Origin: a virus
Strand: one strand, 5' to 3'
Length of the DNA stretch: 39,490 nt
IMG/VR virus record: IMGVR_UViG_3300023184_000270
Coordinates: 1-39,490 of that record
Position 1 is the first letter of the stretch. The number at the start of each line of letters is the position of its first letter. Of the stretch, positions 15,725 through 25,684 are shown piece by piece. Both the position numbers and the translations under genes were made by a program. Under the pieces are notes generated by a model, which made no database searches, was not told the origin of the DNA, and worked only from the letters and a program-made list of their open reading frames with translations.

Positions 15725-18214
15725 TTATTTATTTCTTGCGAATTTAGGCGATGTTAATAAAGGTTTAGCGTTATCTATTATGTGTGCTAGCTGTGCATCT
15801 CTCACAATATTCTGATTTAATACCGTTGATTGATTGTCTATATCTATCATATTCTTAAATAATCTCACATTACTAAGGTATATTGGACCAGTATAAATCT
15901 TGTAAGAATTATTATCAGTCAAGTAATAAGCACTTAATTTATTAGTTTCAATATCTGAAGGGGCAGAGAATACTATATGTGATGTGAACATTCTTGAATC
16001 TTCATGAACAATTGCTAGCTTACTTGATTGCTCGTTAGGATTAAGTGGATCATAAGTCATTTTCCATATATTGGAAGCTATCTGTTTGTATACATTAGAG
16101 AAGTTTATTACAATGCCGTACCATTCGCCATATTCAGGTTTAAACTGGAGAGGTGTATTTATGATGGTGTCATTAAATCTTACAACTAAGCTTCCCTCAC
16201 CCAGGAATTGATTTCCGTCCTCGTCAGCAACTCCGGAATGTATGATGTCAGCTCTAAATCCCTTTATGACAGTTTCAGTTTCGGCATAAAGTCCGCTTAT
16301 TAAATTTCTGCTTTGTGCTTTCTGCATTTTCCATGCTATTGGGGCATTAGCAAAATCGGTGGAAAGATTCTCAACAGTAAATGTGTATTCATCAGCCACA
16401 TCAATAACTTTATATCCACCGCTGTGTTGTAAATCACCCTTTATTGCAACGTAGCCTTCAGGATTCGTGTCATAAGAAAGCCAAGGCTCCAGCTTATGTT
16501 TTCTAGGATGGCTACTAAAAACTAGAGTGTCAGAGCTGCTGCTGATTAGATTTATATTGATGATGGAATTTGGCCTCTTTAACATCTGCTGGTTATCATA
16601 AAAATCTCTAAGATTAAACCATGCACTATATGATAGCTCCTCACTTGCTTCCAATTTAGGTAGCATTTTATACCTTACTGCATTCCTGTACATCGATGGT
16701 GCGGAATCAAATTCATAATCATCAACGAATGCTCCCAATAAATCATAATAATTATTAAGAACTATAGTCCAGTTATTATTTAGATCGTATCCAACTATTG
16801 GTAAATTCTTATAGATGTAAGATCTGATAGGATCCTGTGTCAGTTGATTGTTTGTTGTTGCGTATTGTTGAGGTTTAGATAATTTCAATTCCTCGTCTCT
16901 AACTTCCTCGCCAAATAACGATTCCGTTGTTAGCGATATACCATCAAGTTCCTCTTTGTGTGCAGGATCAAGGAAATACGTATTACTTTTCGGATTATAT
17001 TTTTTAAGCTCCATTTTAAAATAAACAGGTGCTTGCATGAAATCTCTAAAAAGGTATGTTGAATTTATCTCGTAGATTCTATTGGTCAAAGGGAAGTATA
17101 TTATGTCCCTCTTTCTTGGCTGCGAGCCCCTACCGAAGATGGATTCGAAATATCTTTTGTCCATCTGAACCTCGAATACATCCTCAAACTGTAATCCAAA
17201 AGGATCAAAGTTAATCTTGTTATCTGGGAATTGATTCTGATTCACCATTATCTTAACACACTTCTCGGAAACAACATTAAATAATGTGTATTCCTTTAAA
17301 ACAACATCCTTACCTCTCGCCTGTGGTTGAACTGAATAGTAATTCGCATCAAGACCAAATAACTTATTTACCATCAGACTCAAATCCTTGTAGATATTCA
17401 GTGCCTTGTTGACAGCGTATGGATTAAATGTAAATTTGCAATCTGAGAAAACAACTGGTCTATCTGATATTTCATTAGAACAAGTTGGTGCAGGTTTTCT
17501 TATTGGAATTTCCGGTGTTTCCGCATAATCAACATCGATAAGAAAAGATATTATTATTATGGATGGATCTATCGGCTCGTCGCTGTGATAAATTACTGTT
17601 CCGTCGTCATTATGTAAAACTGAGGTGAATCTAAATTCAGGATAGAATTTATTATTCGGATCGAGCTCGATTGCAAATATATCAGAAAAGTTATTTGTTA
17701 ATCCCCTTAATGCAGTCCCGACGTTTGCCCACAAAGACCACGTTTTACCATCTATGCTATATCTAAAATCTATCGAAATGTCATCAGCATCTATTGTTGG
17801 TTCAGTATTATTACTTTGGATAGCGTCTATTATCCATCCTTTATATCTTATAACATTCTCGAATGGTTTATCCCATGACAATACCCTGTAATTACCTATA
17901 TACGTGAAGTTTAAGGCACTATCGAGTTGTTCCATTCTCAAATCATAATAGGAAGGGCTTTCACATGGCATATACATCGTATTGCCGTCGATAACGACCT
18001 CATGAAATCCGCTGCATCCAATTTGTTGGGCTCTAGCTAGGGCTGCTCCTGATGTGCTGTAGATGTTACCTGTGGATGAATCAATTATCTTGTCAGTGTT
18101 CTGTAGCCCGTCATGATAAGCATATCTTGGATCGGATATGTTATACTGCTCACCGTTACCGTTATATACTGGCTCGCCTTTCTTCGGAAATCTATTTTCA
18201 GGATAAAAACTCAT
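15725..18214 (-). CDS. Neck protein gp14-like domain in a large fusion protein
   Basis: 829 residues against about 256 for T4 gp14. Residues about 283-415 look like gp14 of T4-type phages: an N-terminal Val/Leu-rich strand set, DPFGLQFEDVFEVQMDKRYF, then the signature RKRDIIYFPLTNRIYEIN followed by PVYFKMELKKYNP. Before it are about 280 residues including a discoidin-like stretch (YSIDGKTWSLW). After it, about 515-800 is beta-rich with SAWFNLRDF, WYGIVINFSN and IYLSNVRLF, as in LamG/concanavalin-like lectin domains. The neck joins head to tail; the added domains would decorate it or anchor whiskers. A late-type box lies 19-27 nt upstream, behind a terminator. Confidence 0.65.
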   Translation of the reverse strand: MSFYPENRFPKKGEPVYNGNGEQYNISDPRYAYHDGLQNTDKIIDSSTGNIYSTSGAALARAQQIGCSGFHEVVIDGNTMYMPCESPSYYDLRMEQLDSALNFTYIGNYRVLSWDKPFENVIRYKGWIIDAIQSNNTEPTIDADDISIDFRYSIDGKTWSLWANVGTALRGLTNNFSDIFAIELDPNNKFYPEFRFTSVLHNDDGTVIYHSDEPIDPSIIIISFLIDVDYAETPEIPIRKPAPTCSNEISDRPVVFSDCKFTFNPYAVNKALNIYKDLSLMVNKLFGLDANYYSVQPQARGKDVVLKEYTLFNVVSEKCVKIMVNQNQFPDNKINFDPFGLQFEDVFEVQMDKRYFESIFGRGSQPRKRDIIYFPLTNRIYEINSTYLFRDFMQAPVYFKMELKKYNPKSNTYFLDPAHKEELDGISLTTESLFGEEVRDEELKLSKPQQYATTNNQLTQDPIRSYIYKNLPIVGYDLNNNWTIVLNNYYDLLGAFVDDYEFDSAPSMYRNAVRYKMLPKLEASEELSYSAWFNLRDFYDNQQMLKRPNSIININLISSSSDTLVFSSHPRKHKLEPWLSYDTNPEGYVAIKGDLQHSGGYKVIDVADEYTFTVENLSTDFANAPIAWKMQKAQSRNLISGLYAETETVIKGFRADIIHSGVADEDGNQFLGEGSLVVRFNDTIINTPLQFKPEYGEWYGIVINFSNVYKQIASNIWKMTYDPLNPNEQSSKLAIVHEDSRMFTSHIVFSAPSDIETNKLSAYYLTDNNSYKIYTGPIYLSNVRLFKNMIDIDNQSTVLNQNIVRDAQLAHIIDNAKPLLTSPKFARNK

Positions 18215-18232
18215 TTTGATCTAATCTTTCCC

Positions 18233-18241
18233 TTATATATC
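18233..18241 (-). promoter_or_regulatory. Late-promoter-like box for the neck-terminase transcript
   Basis: Minus-strand GATATATAA, 19-27 nt before the ATG at 18214. Confidence 0.55.
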
Positions 18242-18272
18242 AAAATAATAAAATACGTAACCACTAAATACT

Positions 18273-18296
18273 AAAAAAGGACCCGATAGGTCCTTT
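18273..18296 (-). terminator. Rho-independent terminator
   Basis: Stem AAAGGACC/GGTCCTTT with a CGATA loop, followed in the minus sense by a T6 run. It is 21 nt after the stop of the 95-residue coiled-coil gene. Confidence 0.85.
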
Positions 18297-18317
18297 AATG
18301 TAAACTGATGTGTTCAA

Positions 18318-18605
18318 TTACTGCTTTACGAAAACACCAGAGGCAAGATCCAATCTGCCAGCTCCATACTGCGTGGTTATTCTGATCTCCATTTCCTCCT
18401 CTTTTTTAGATATGATTGCTGATTGCTCATATAGCTCAGCAAGCTCCTCATTAAGCATTTTGAAATCTCTCTCATAGAAAGATTTCTGAACATTTAATCT
18501 GCCAACTTTAACAACATTTTCAGTTAAGCTGTCTTTTAGAGATTGTATTTCCAAAAGCAGGTCTTCTGGCAATTTAATTTCCTCGTTCTTATTTTCTTCG
18601 TTCAT
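18318..18605 (-). CDS. Small coiled-coil protein
   Basis: 95 residues, nearly all predicted helix with heptad-like Leu/Ile spacing (LLLEIQSLKDSL, LNEELAELYEQSAII) from about residue 15 to 75 and an acidic N terminus. The last 20 residues (YGAGRLDLASGVFVKQ) are different and may be a binding tail. No known family recognised. It ends the fibre gene cluster just before a terminator, so it might be a chaperone or trimerisation partner of fibres, but that is speculation. Confidence 0.65.
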   Translation of the reverse strand: MNEENKNEEIKLPEDLLLEIQSLKDSLTENVVKVGRLNVQKSFYERDFKMLNEELAELYEQSAIISKKEEEMEIRITTQYGAGRLDLASGVFVKQ

Positions 18606-18665
18606 ATAATTTATATTTACTATTTATATTGGTCAATTGGTAATTGTTTCAATTAAGATTAAAAA

Positions 18666-20369
18666 TTAACATCCAAGTCCAAGAAGTTCTAAGCGTAAAG
18701 AAGTAGAAGTAACAATTGTACACGGGAGACCACATATAATTACACTATTATCGGGGCTAACAAGGGCAGTAACTGTTTGTCCGTTACAATTCGTATATGT
18801 GCAAGATGATTCTATAGTGGGAGAAGGATTTGTTAATCGAACTGTGTAACACTGAGATAGATTAGTGGTACATTGTGTTGCTATCAGAGACTTTCTACCA
18901 AATGGTCCCAAGTCAATTGACTGCTCCTCGACACAATACTCAGCAGATGCCCCACCTGGTCCAACGTTAATATAAAATGTCTGATCACAGCCGCATAATT
19001 TGAATGATATTGTACTTTTACCACCTATAGTACTAAATGTGTATGAGTTACATACAATTGGGCAAGGTCCTTCAGTAAATGTAAATGAATCATAATCGGA
19101 TTCTGGATCAACCGACCATGTTAAAGAATACGGTGGAGTAGTACACGAGGCTGTTGCGGTGGCTTGTGTTTGCCATTGACCTGGTGTGAACCATTTTTGT
19201 ATGGACCAAACCCCCGCATCGCAAAGAATTTGCCATTCTGGTGGGCTAAACGGATAGCCATAATTAAAGTATCCCGCTGTATTTTCCTGAAGGTATAGAG
19301 TTGTTGTTGTTTCACCACCGGTTGTTGCAATTAAACAACCTTCAGTATTTGTAACTGTTGTGCTACCGCAAAGAATAGTAAATTCTTTATCCCAGTATCC
19401 AAGTAGATCCCCATTGTGTGAGAAAGCTAAGACACCATTAATCCAAAGATTCCACTCGAGGTCAGCTCCATCATATTCAATGTATATACTACCGTCAAAA
19501 TTTTCAAATTGACCCGCTATTGTATTCCAGGTTAATGGGACATACGTTGTTAACCCATCTGCTGTATACGTTAATATAATACCAGATAAATATTGATTAC
19601 ATGGATTACAATGACCCAAAGTAGTTGAAAAATATGGGTATTTCTCATTGAATGCGGAAGTATCACCAATGGTCCAATCACCTACAGGAGCTGATGTTAT
19701 TGGAAGACCAATCGTAAAAAGTGGTGTCGCTCCACCTAAAGGAACTGCACCATAGTAATATAGCTCCCACTCAGAATTTGCAGTATTATAATAAATATAG
19801 TATTTCCTTGGAGCATCAATGTATCCTATGGTATCGCCAGAAATTCCTGTTGAACTTACTGGAAAAAATGAAATGTTTAAACCACATGCTTCACCGGGAT
19901 CCCCTTTTGCGCATCCACAAATAGCTGGTGGACAGCCGCATATGGTTTCTGCTTTTTGGTTTTTCTCATTCCATTTCCAATTTCCAATAGGTTCTGTTGA
20001 GACCAATGTACCTAGTGTGCCCACTACCACCCCGAGGCTCATTATATTTAGATCCCATTCACCTGGATATAATATAGGTTCAATCATTTGATAGTAATCT
20101 CCGGAATCATTTAGTGGTTCAGAATTCCATACTCCTGTTTGGGCATCATAAGAAAAACATATTTTAGTTGTTATCGATGTTTTTAAACCATCCGGTCCCC
20201 ATGGAATATCTTCAGTAATTCCTAATATTATTCCAGTGTTGAAAATGCTACATCCACCAGGGCAACACGTTGCAATCCATGCACATCCGTTAAATTCCCA
20301 AAACTTTCCATTAACGGAATATTGGTCTCCAGTGATTGGGCCTATGGGCCATGAGATTAAATCAGCCAT
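18666..20369 (-). CDS. Cys-rich fibre-like protein with repeated domains
   Basis: 567 residues with about 27 Cys. The N-terminal module (WPIGPITGDQYSVNGKFWEF, then GCAWIATCCPG, residues 6-39) is the phage-fibre motif of the form GDxYxxNGxxWxxNGxxWV and is shared with the neighbouring 467-residue protein. After it, units of roughly 80-110 residues recur, each starting GIxLxYT-like, having an LTW strand, a W-x-L-x-ING strand and ending at a Cys cluster (CGCPPAICGC, GHCNPCN, ILCGS). No signal peptide. Probably a tail fibre or adhesin exposed on the virion. Overlaps the previous gene by 8 bases. The receptor is unknown. Confidence 0.6.
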   Translation of the reverse strand: MADLISWPIGPITGDQYSVNGKFWEFNGCAWIATCCPGGCSIFNTGIILGITEDIPWGPDGLKTSITTKICFSYDAQTGVWNSEPLNDSGDYYQMIEPILYPGEWDLNIMSLGVVVGTLGTLVSTEPIGNWKWNEKNQKAETICGCPPAICGCAKGDPGEACGLNISFFPVSSTGISGDTIGYIDAPRKYYIYYNTANSEWELYYYGAVPLGGATPLFTIGLPITSAPVGDWTIGDTSAFNEKYPYFSTTLGHCNPCNQYLSGIILTYTADGLTTYVPLTWNTIAGQFENFDGSIYIEYDGADLEWNLWINGVLAFSHNGDLLGYWDKEFTILCGSTTVTNTEGCLIATTGGETTTTLYLQENTAGYFNYGYPFSPPEWQILCDAGVWSIQKWFTPGQWQTQATATASCTTPPYSLTWSVDPESDYDSFTFTEGPCPIVCNSYTFSTIGGKSTISFKLCGCDQTFYINVGPGGASAEYCVEEQSIDLGPFGRKSLIATQCTTNLSQCYTVRLTNPSPTIESSCTYTNCNGQTVTALVSPDNSVIICGLPCTIVTSTSLRLELLGLGC

Positions 20370-20559
20370 TGTTATTGTTATTTTGTTCAGGTTGTGAAGG
20401 CTCTACAGGATGGGATGCTGTTTGTTGCCATATTCTTTTGGCTTCTATCAATAAGCTCATACCAGATTTAAACACACCTTTTGTGGTTCCGCCTGATGGT
20501 GATTCTTTTGCTGATTTATTTTTATTTCCACTGGAATCTTTACATGAAGTGCATGCCAT
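20362..20559 (-). CDS. Small polar protein with N-terminal CxxC
   Basis: 65 residues. It starts MACTSCKDSSG (a CxxC pair), is Lys/Ser rich, has one short helix (SLLIEAKRIWQQT) and ends in an Asn run. Overlaps the start of the following fibre-like gene by 8 bases, which indicates translational coupling. The next gene upstream ends 3 bases before it. It is not recognised. The tight packing between two genes of the fibre cluster and the clean ATG support it as real. Confidence 0.55.
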   Translation of the reverse strand: MACTSCKDSSGNKNKSAKESPSGGTTKGVFKSGMSLLIEAKRIWQQTASHPVEPSQPEQNNNNNG

Positions 20560-20562
20560 ATT

Positions 20563-20763
20563 CTACCATTTATTTTTAGGACAACTCTCTGTTGAAAGTC
20601 GAGTTTTTTGTTTTATATAGCACGTACAAATGGTGCATCTTTTGCCCATTCTAAATGGACATGCTTCGCACACCTCTCTTCTGCTTTTTAATATATATCC
20701 ATCGACTATTTTACCCCAGCGGATAAAAACGATCATGGCTTTTATAAATCTTAGAATTCTCAT
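20563..20763 (-). CDS. Small Cys-rich, probably zinc-binding protein
   Basis: 66 residues from the ATG at 20763; an earlier in-frame TTG (20769) is less likely because the ATG forms a TAATG stop-start overlap with the upstream gene. Eight Cys/His-type positions: CEACP, CTICTCY and a final ESCPKNKW. This spacing (C-x2-C...C-x2-C-x-C...C) is that of small zinc-ribbon-like proteins common near phage structural genes, whose role is not known. N terminus is hydrophobic/basic (ILRFIKAMIVFIRW), possibly a membrane-associated helix. Confidence 0.65.
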   Translation of the reverse strand: MRILRFIKAMIVFIRWGKIVDGYILKSRREVCEACPFRMGKRCTICTCYIKQKTRLSTESCPKNKW

Positions 20764-22166
20764 TAGCAATCACCAGATGTTAGAGTTAATGTGCCTACTA
20801 GTCCACCTTGGTCATATGCATATGGTGAATTAGCAATTAGAGCAGCAGAAGTGTAAGAAGTAACACCAGCTAACTGGTTTCCGTATCCATCGATATCTAT
20901 AAAATATTGATATCCCTCCCAATTCAAACGTATCACCTCGTTGACCCCATTCCATCCAACCCAACCTTTAAATTTATCCGTGCAATTAATTAAGTCCCCA
21001 ATGGTATCATAATAAACAGGCACCATTGTGGCTGAGTTACCTTTAAAAGTTGCACACATTCTCGAGCATCCAACATCACCACAATAGATATCAAAAGCAT
21101 CACCCTCTCTTACAGGAACCCAATCATGATTAAATAATCTCTCTCTAAAACTTCCTGGGTGAATATTAAAACCGATGACTTCCAGACCAGCACCAAGATC
21201 TGCGGAAATAGTTACATTAGTCCCATCAAATTTAACAGCAACTGAATACCATCCCCATTCTGATCTAATGTACGGGTTGGCAGAATAGTAACGATCATTA
21301 ACAGGATCCCATGTTAAATAAATCGGAGACCATTGAATATCCAGAGAGTACATCAACGTGATGCCGTCCCTATTTGGATAGCATTCAGTTGCACATTCTC
21401 CCAGGGTAAATGTTGCACCAACCTGCTCGTTGGTTGAAAGCCATTCGCTACCCGATATTAGGGCATTTTGATTTGGCGCTGCATTAATTTCCCAACCAGT
21501 GTTATTGATGGCAGCTTCATACATGTCCCATACAGGAATTGGAATGTTATTCGATTTATAGATTAGTGATACCTCGTTACTGTTTGAATCCCATCCGTTA
21601 TATCTGACAGCTTGTGAGCCATTAATAATATCTGCTATTGAATCATATTCACTTGGATACAGAGTATACGGTCCTATCTCAGAAATTCCCACAGGCACAA
21701 TTCCAAGATTCCTAGTGTCTACGCATAATTGACTATATACTAAACCACATTCTATTTGCACTATAGAAAATTCACTGGCCCATTCCGGAGATGAACTCAC
21801 GAATATTGCTTCCAATATATTTGCTGTCGAAGATGTTGCAACAATGAGACCATTACGGGATATTATAAATTTCCATTGGGATCCTGTCCATTCAATCACC
21901 ATTGGCTCCATGATGAACCCATCATATCTATTAAGATTACTGTTCCACGTAAAATATGAAACACCGTACCCGTAAATCAAACTGCCTTTCTTCTGAGAAT
22001 AAATCACAGATATTCCGGAAATCTCAGGGTCGCATATGACTGCGGGTGGACAACAGGTTGAAACCCATCCACATCCATCAAACACCCAGGTATTTCCTAA
22101 TTCGGAAGTAAAAATAGCATTTGGTAGAGGATCTAAAGGCCATTGCATATATCTATTAACTGGCAT
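20763..22166 (-). CDS. Cys-rich fibre-like protein, paralogue of the 567-residue protein
   Basis: 467 residues. Residues 8-43 (MQWPLDPLPNA, then NTWVFDGCGWVSTCCPP) match the N-terminal module of the 567-residue protein. Several repeat units follow, each with a GIxxxYS start, a (F/L)TW strand, a W-x-(F/I) strand and a Cys cluster (IECG, GECATECY, YCGDVGCS), about 90-130 residues apart. Only Trp, Cys and Gly landmarks are conserved, so the copies are old. A virion adhesin or fibre is likely. The start has an A/T-only leader; the stop overlaps the next start as TAATG. Confidence 0.6.
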   Translation of the reverse strand: MPVNRYMQWPLDPLPNAIFTSELGNTWVFDGCGWVSTCCPPAVICDPEISGISVIYSQKKGSLIYGYGVSYFTWNSNLNRYDGFIMEPMVIEWTGSQWKFIISRNGLIVATSSTANILEAIFVSSSPEWASEFSIVQIECGLVYSQLCVDTRNLGIVPVGISEIGPYTLYPSEYDSIADIINGSQAVRYNGWDSNSNEVSLIYKSNNIPIPVWDMYEAAINNTGWEINAAPNQNALISGSEWLSTNEQVGATFTLGECATECYPNRDGITLMYSLDIQWSPIYLTWDPVNDRYYSANPYIRSEWGWYSVAVKFDGTNVTISADLGAGLEVIGFNIHPGSFRERLFNHDWVPVREGDAFDIYCGDVGCSRMCATFKGNSATMVPVYYDTIGDLINCTDKFKGWVGWNGVNEVIRLNWEGYQYFIDIDGYGNQLAGVTSYTSAALIANSPYAYDQGGLVGTLTLTSGDC

Positions 22167-22193
22167 AATTTATATTATTTTTATATGTTATAG

Positions 22194-24863
22194 TTATTCG
22201 CATCTAAACACCATTATATATTCTGATGTTGAATTTCCTAAACTGTCAACGACAACTACTTTAAGCATAGTAAATGGTGGATTTGCATGAATAGTTTCAT
22301 CTAGTGTTAATCCAACCTCAGATAACGAAGTCTCTCCATTAATAAAGCTCCAATTTATTGAATTAGTGCTAGCAAAGGACCATGCATATGAAAAAGGACC
22401 CACACCATTTACTGGAGCTGCAGTGAATCCCATAACATAAGTGCTATCAATATTAATTTTACAAAAATTCCGTGTAATATCCACTCTAAAATTTGCTGGA
22501 CAGCAGGTATGCGTTGGTGTTACCCAAACGTATTGTTTTGAAACATTATCGTATGCATAAACTGCAAGTTCACCAGTTGTATTATTATACCATAGGGAAC
22601 CTGGCAGCGTAGTTGCAGTTGTTACAGGACATGTTGGCTGATAATAAAAAGTTGCAGTCGGACAACAATCTTGCGATGGAGTTGCCCATGTTCCAATTTC
22701 GGTAACTGGGTCAATAACATAAATATATGTTACCCCAGTGTAACTATTGTACCAAATAGAACCCCCAGCCGGTTTTACAGGATCTGGAAATTTACCCGGA
22801 CAGATTTCTTGATAATAGAATCCTGCACCTCCAGAACCAGTAGGTCCGGTTACTCCAGAGTCACCCTTGCTTCCCATCGGTCCAAAAACAACATCCTTTA
22901 TTCCAGCACTACCAGGAGTGGCAAATAGTGTATATAGACTTAGGGCAGATGATTTTGGTCTATCTACTTCATGAAGCTGTTCCGATCCATTTCGGTAATA
23001 TCTAACTTTGTATCCATCATATGTTATACCGTAAACATCATCTACACTTCCGATAGGATATGAGCTAATAGAATTAGTCTCCCAGATATAAAAAGTACCA
23101 GAACCATCGAAATAAAATCCGTACTGGAGAATAGTGGGATCGAAAGATCCAGTGGAGCTAGTTATTCCGTAAAATACTACCAAACTTGTGTCAGTTATAC
23201 TCATCGAAGTAAATACACCATCAATATATCCCTCTTTGGATCTAACTTGGCTGTCGTATGAATTTGGACCAATTAGTTTACGAAATGCAGATGCTGAATT
23301 AAAATACTCAGCATACCCACTTAAAACCGGTGTCCATAGAGATGCTCCAGTTAAACCTAAACTACCGGTTGGACCCGAACTACCGGTTGGACCAGTAACA
23401 CCATTAGATCCGTTGCTACCTGTTGGACCAGTAACACCATTAGATCCGTTGCTACCTGTTGGACCAGTAACACCATTAGATCCGTTGCTACCTGTTGGTC
23501 CGGTTGGACCGGTGAGTCCATGCAGACCAATCAGACTATAACTGACATAAAACTTAGTATTATTTAACGGGGAAATGTTGCTTATGGAAACCACAGATAT
23601 ATCATATCTTCTACCACCTGTTATTGTAAATTTACTACCTGTTTTTATTTTATAAACTATCAAATCACCACCATTGTTGGACGAAGTGACGTAACTAGAA
23701 TAACCAGTACCGGTAAATGTGGAATCCAGAGAGTTTAATAAATAACTGTTGTCGTTACCATACAGATCAAAATCAGAAATATAAAGATAATTATCGGAGC
23801 CAACCGTAAGTGCACCCCAAATAGAATTAAAGCCAAATAGCCCACTTGCTATTGTGGTTGGCGAGATACCGCTGCTTATGTATTCATAAGGCAGACCGCC
23901 AGGATTGCCAGAATCACCCGTTGCTCCTGTTGCTCCGTTTGATCCAGTAGCTCCGGTAGCTCCTTTTACTACACCGCCACCAGACCCGCCACTTCCTGCC
24001 ATTAAAATAGCACTATTGTTAGTTATCTTTATGTAAATAGGTTTAACCGGTCCAATGTTGGGTTTAATATTTGTTAAATTATTTACACCGGTTGCTGTAT
24101 CAAGATATAATATGTCACCGGTAGCACCAGGTAAATCAGGTAGATTAATAACATATCTTCCAGAAGGCATAACTGTTAAATTACCAGGGGTTGGTAAATT
24201 TATACCGGAAACAAAACCGAATATTTTATCAACATCCGACTGAATACCCGAATCAACCTTTATAAATTCAGATTTATCATTCACATAAACCGGATCACCA
24301 CCAGTTAATCCGTTCGGATTATTATTTGGATCTATATAAAAAAAGTTCTGATAATAATTTCTAAATCTAAATCTGGATTCTATATCATTTACCCAATATG
24401 AATAATCAGGTAATATACTGCTTTGGCTCTGTATCGGATCTAATATAGGTGCTCCTTCCGAATCAAGGTCAAATATTATCGAAGGCGAAACGTTTAGTGG
24501 TGAATTTGTACCTATCTGATCGGAAGAAGATATAAGATTTATGAAATCTGTATCCTCAACAATTAAAACTACCACATCATCATCCAATATTTGATCAATC
24601 GCTATAATTCTGAATGTATATCCATTAATTTGTCCCAACCACATTCCAACAGTAATATCACCAGAATTATAAACGTATGGGGTTGGAGTATTTGGATTGG
24701 AATGTTGTTGAGTATTAATTTTCATACTAATCTTCCAGCTATAAGGAAATCCATCATACGGATTTCCTGGATCGTTGTAAGTAGAATAAACAGAAGTCCC
24801 ATCGGAAGTTATGATTCCACTAAGTAACTTCGGTGGAAATATTAATGATCTATTGAAATCCAT
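22194..24863 (-). CDS. Tail fibre-like protein with collagen-like repeats
   Basis: 889 residues. Residues about 285-325 and 450-510 have Gly-x-y triplets ([21 protein letters not shown]), which form trimeric collagen-like rods in phage fibres. Between and after are beta-rich globular parts, including a LamG-like stretch around 515-650. Two units of a short module, GS(I/L)WYN...GxxxxY, ending in W(A/V)TPxxxCCP, occur at about 690-790, and an Ig/PKD-like domain (PFSYAWSF) ends the protein. The CCP modules resemble those at the N termini of the next two proteins. Host-binding fibre is the best call. Confidence 0.7.
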   Translation of the reverse strand: MDFNRSLIFPPKLLSGIITSDGTSVYSTYNDPGNPYDGFPYSWKISMKINTQQHSNPNTPTPYVYNSGDITVGMWLGQINGYTFRIIAIDQILDDDVVVLIVEDTDFINLISSSDQIGTNSPLNVSPSIIFDLDSEGAPILDPIQSQSSILPDYSYWVNDIESRFRFRNYYQNFFYIDPNNNPNGLTGGDPVYVNDKSEFIKVDSGIQSDVDKIFGFVSGINLPTPGNLTVMPSGRYVINLPDLPGATGDILYLDTATGVNNLTNIKPNIGPVKPIYIKITNNSAILMAGSGGSGGGVVKGATGATGSNGATGATGDSGNPGGLPYEYISSGISPTTIASGLFGFNSIWGALTVGSDNYLYISDFDLYGNDNSYLLNSLDSTFTGTGYSSYVTSSNNGGDLIVYKIKTGSKFTITGGRRYDISVVSISNISPLNNTKFYVSYSLIGLHGLTGPTGPTGSNGSNGVTGPTGSNGSNGVTGPTGSNGSNGVTGPTGSSGPTGSLGLTGASLWTPVLSGYAEYFNSASAFRKLIGPNSYDSQVRSKEGYIDGVFTSMSITDTSLVVFYGITSSTGSFDPTILQYGFYFDGSGTFYIWETNSISSYPIGSVDDVYGITYDGYKVRYYRNGSEQLHEVDRPKSSALSLYTLFATPGSAGIKDVVFGPMGSKGDSGVTGPTGSGGAGFYYQEICPGKFPDPVKPAGGSIWYNSYTGVTYIYVIDPVTEIGTWATPSQDCCPTATFYYQPTCPVTTATTLPGSLWYNNTTGELAVYAYDNVSKQYVWVTPTHTCCPANFRVDITRNFCKINIDSTYVMGFTAAPVNGVGPFSYAWSFASTNSINWSFINGETSLSEVGLTLDETIHANPPFTMLKVVVVDSLGNSTSEYIMVFRCE
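23389..23496 (-). repeat. Three perfect 36-nt repeats in the collagen-like region
   Basis: Units at 23389-23424, 23425-23460 and 23461-23496 are identical and code for 12 residues of Gly-x-y triplets ([12 protein letters not shown]). Perfect identity suggests recent expansion or conversion. Confidence 0.9.
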
Positions 24864-24875
24864 ATTTTAATTTTT

Positions 24876-25670
24876 TTATGATGTAGCTCCGAATGTCCAT
24901 ATTAATTCAACTGTACTCGACGAATCCGCCCCAGTATTTGCACTATTAACACCATACACAGTGAAGCTACTCATTGTTGAATTAGATGCTAAAGTAAATT
25001 GTGATGTTGAAGTACCAACTGGACTTTTTATAAACACATTATAACCGTTAGTTGCATTGGAAGTAAATGTAATAGGTTTAACTGAAGAGTTGTGAGTGAC
25101 TGTTAAATTATTTCCAGAATTGCTTAAAGTATAGTTCCATGGTGCACCAGTTAAAGGAAGACCATCCGGACCTTTACTATCAATAAATGAGCTAAAGTTT
25201 CCGCCATTAAGTGCAGCAGTCACTGAAAAGAAAGGTTGGTAAGCATTTGTTACTGTCGCAAATTTACCATTTGATGAAATTATGGATCCAGCAAAATAAA
25301 TTCCAGTAGCACCAGTAACACCCGTTCCACCAGCACCAAATACACCTATACCTGATGATCCAGCACCGCCACCCCCGGCAGCAAGACTAACACTCACAGA
25401 AGAAGAATCTGTTGCATTAACTATAAAATCGCTAGAGAAATCAACAGTGTTGGTTGGATACAGAACAGTTGTACTATTACTTTTAACCCTTAGACCAGCA
25501 CCAGTTATACCTCCACTCCAATATTCCAGATCATTCCAGAATGTGTTACCGTCACCTATTTTTATATAAGTTGTGTCTGTTTCATATCCTATTTCGCCAT
25601 CTAATAATATTGGATTATTAACTTGCCATTTCCCAGAAATGTCTCTTCTTAATTGTAATCTAAATGCCAT
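24876..25670 (-). CDS. Fibre protein with Mtd-like N-terminal domain
   Basis: 264 residues. The N terminus (LQLRRDISGKW, then NPILLDGEIGYETDT, IKIGDGNTFWNDL) is the domain seen at the N terminus of the Bordetella phage major tropism determinant and many tail fibres, where it attaches the fibre to the virion. Residues 100-130 are Gly-rich (AGGGGAGSSG). The C-terminal part is Ser/Thr/Asn-rich beta structure (SNSTMSSFTVYG) and is not a C-type lectin, so the Mtd receptor domain is not present. Located within the fibre cluster, 12 bases before the collagen-like gene. Confidence 0.75.
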   Translation of the reverse strand: MAFRLQLRRDISGKWQVNNPILLDGEIGYETDTTYIKIGDGNTFWNDLEYWSGGITGAGLRVKSNSTTVLYPTNTVDFSSDFIVNATDSSSVSVSLAAGGGGAGSSGIGVFGAGGTGVTGATGIYFAGSIISSNGKFATVTNAYQPFFSVTAALNGGNFSSFIDSKGPDGLPLTGAPWNYTLSNSGNNLTVTHNSSVKPITFTSNATNGYNVFIKSPVGTSTSQFTLASNSTMSSFTVYGVNSANTGADSSSTVELIWTFGATS

Positions 25671-25684
25671 CTTTTTGTATTTTT

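Noticed and set aside
23389-23496. CRISPR-like array of 36-nt repeats
   Set aside because: The units are contiguous without spacers and code in frame for a collagen-like repeat.
24876-25670. Diversity-generating retroelement suggested by the Mtd-like N terminus
   Set aside because: No reverse transcriptase, template repeat or C-type lectin variable domain is present in the window; the domain is a common fibre attachment domain.
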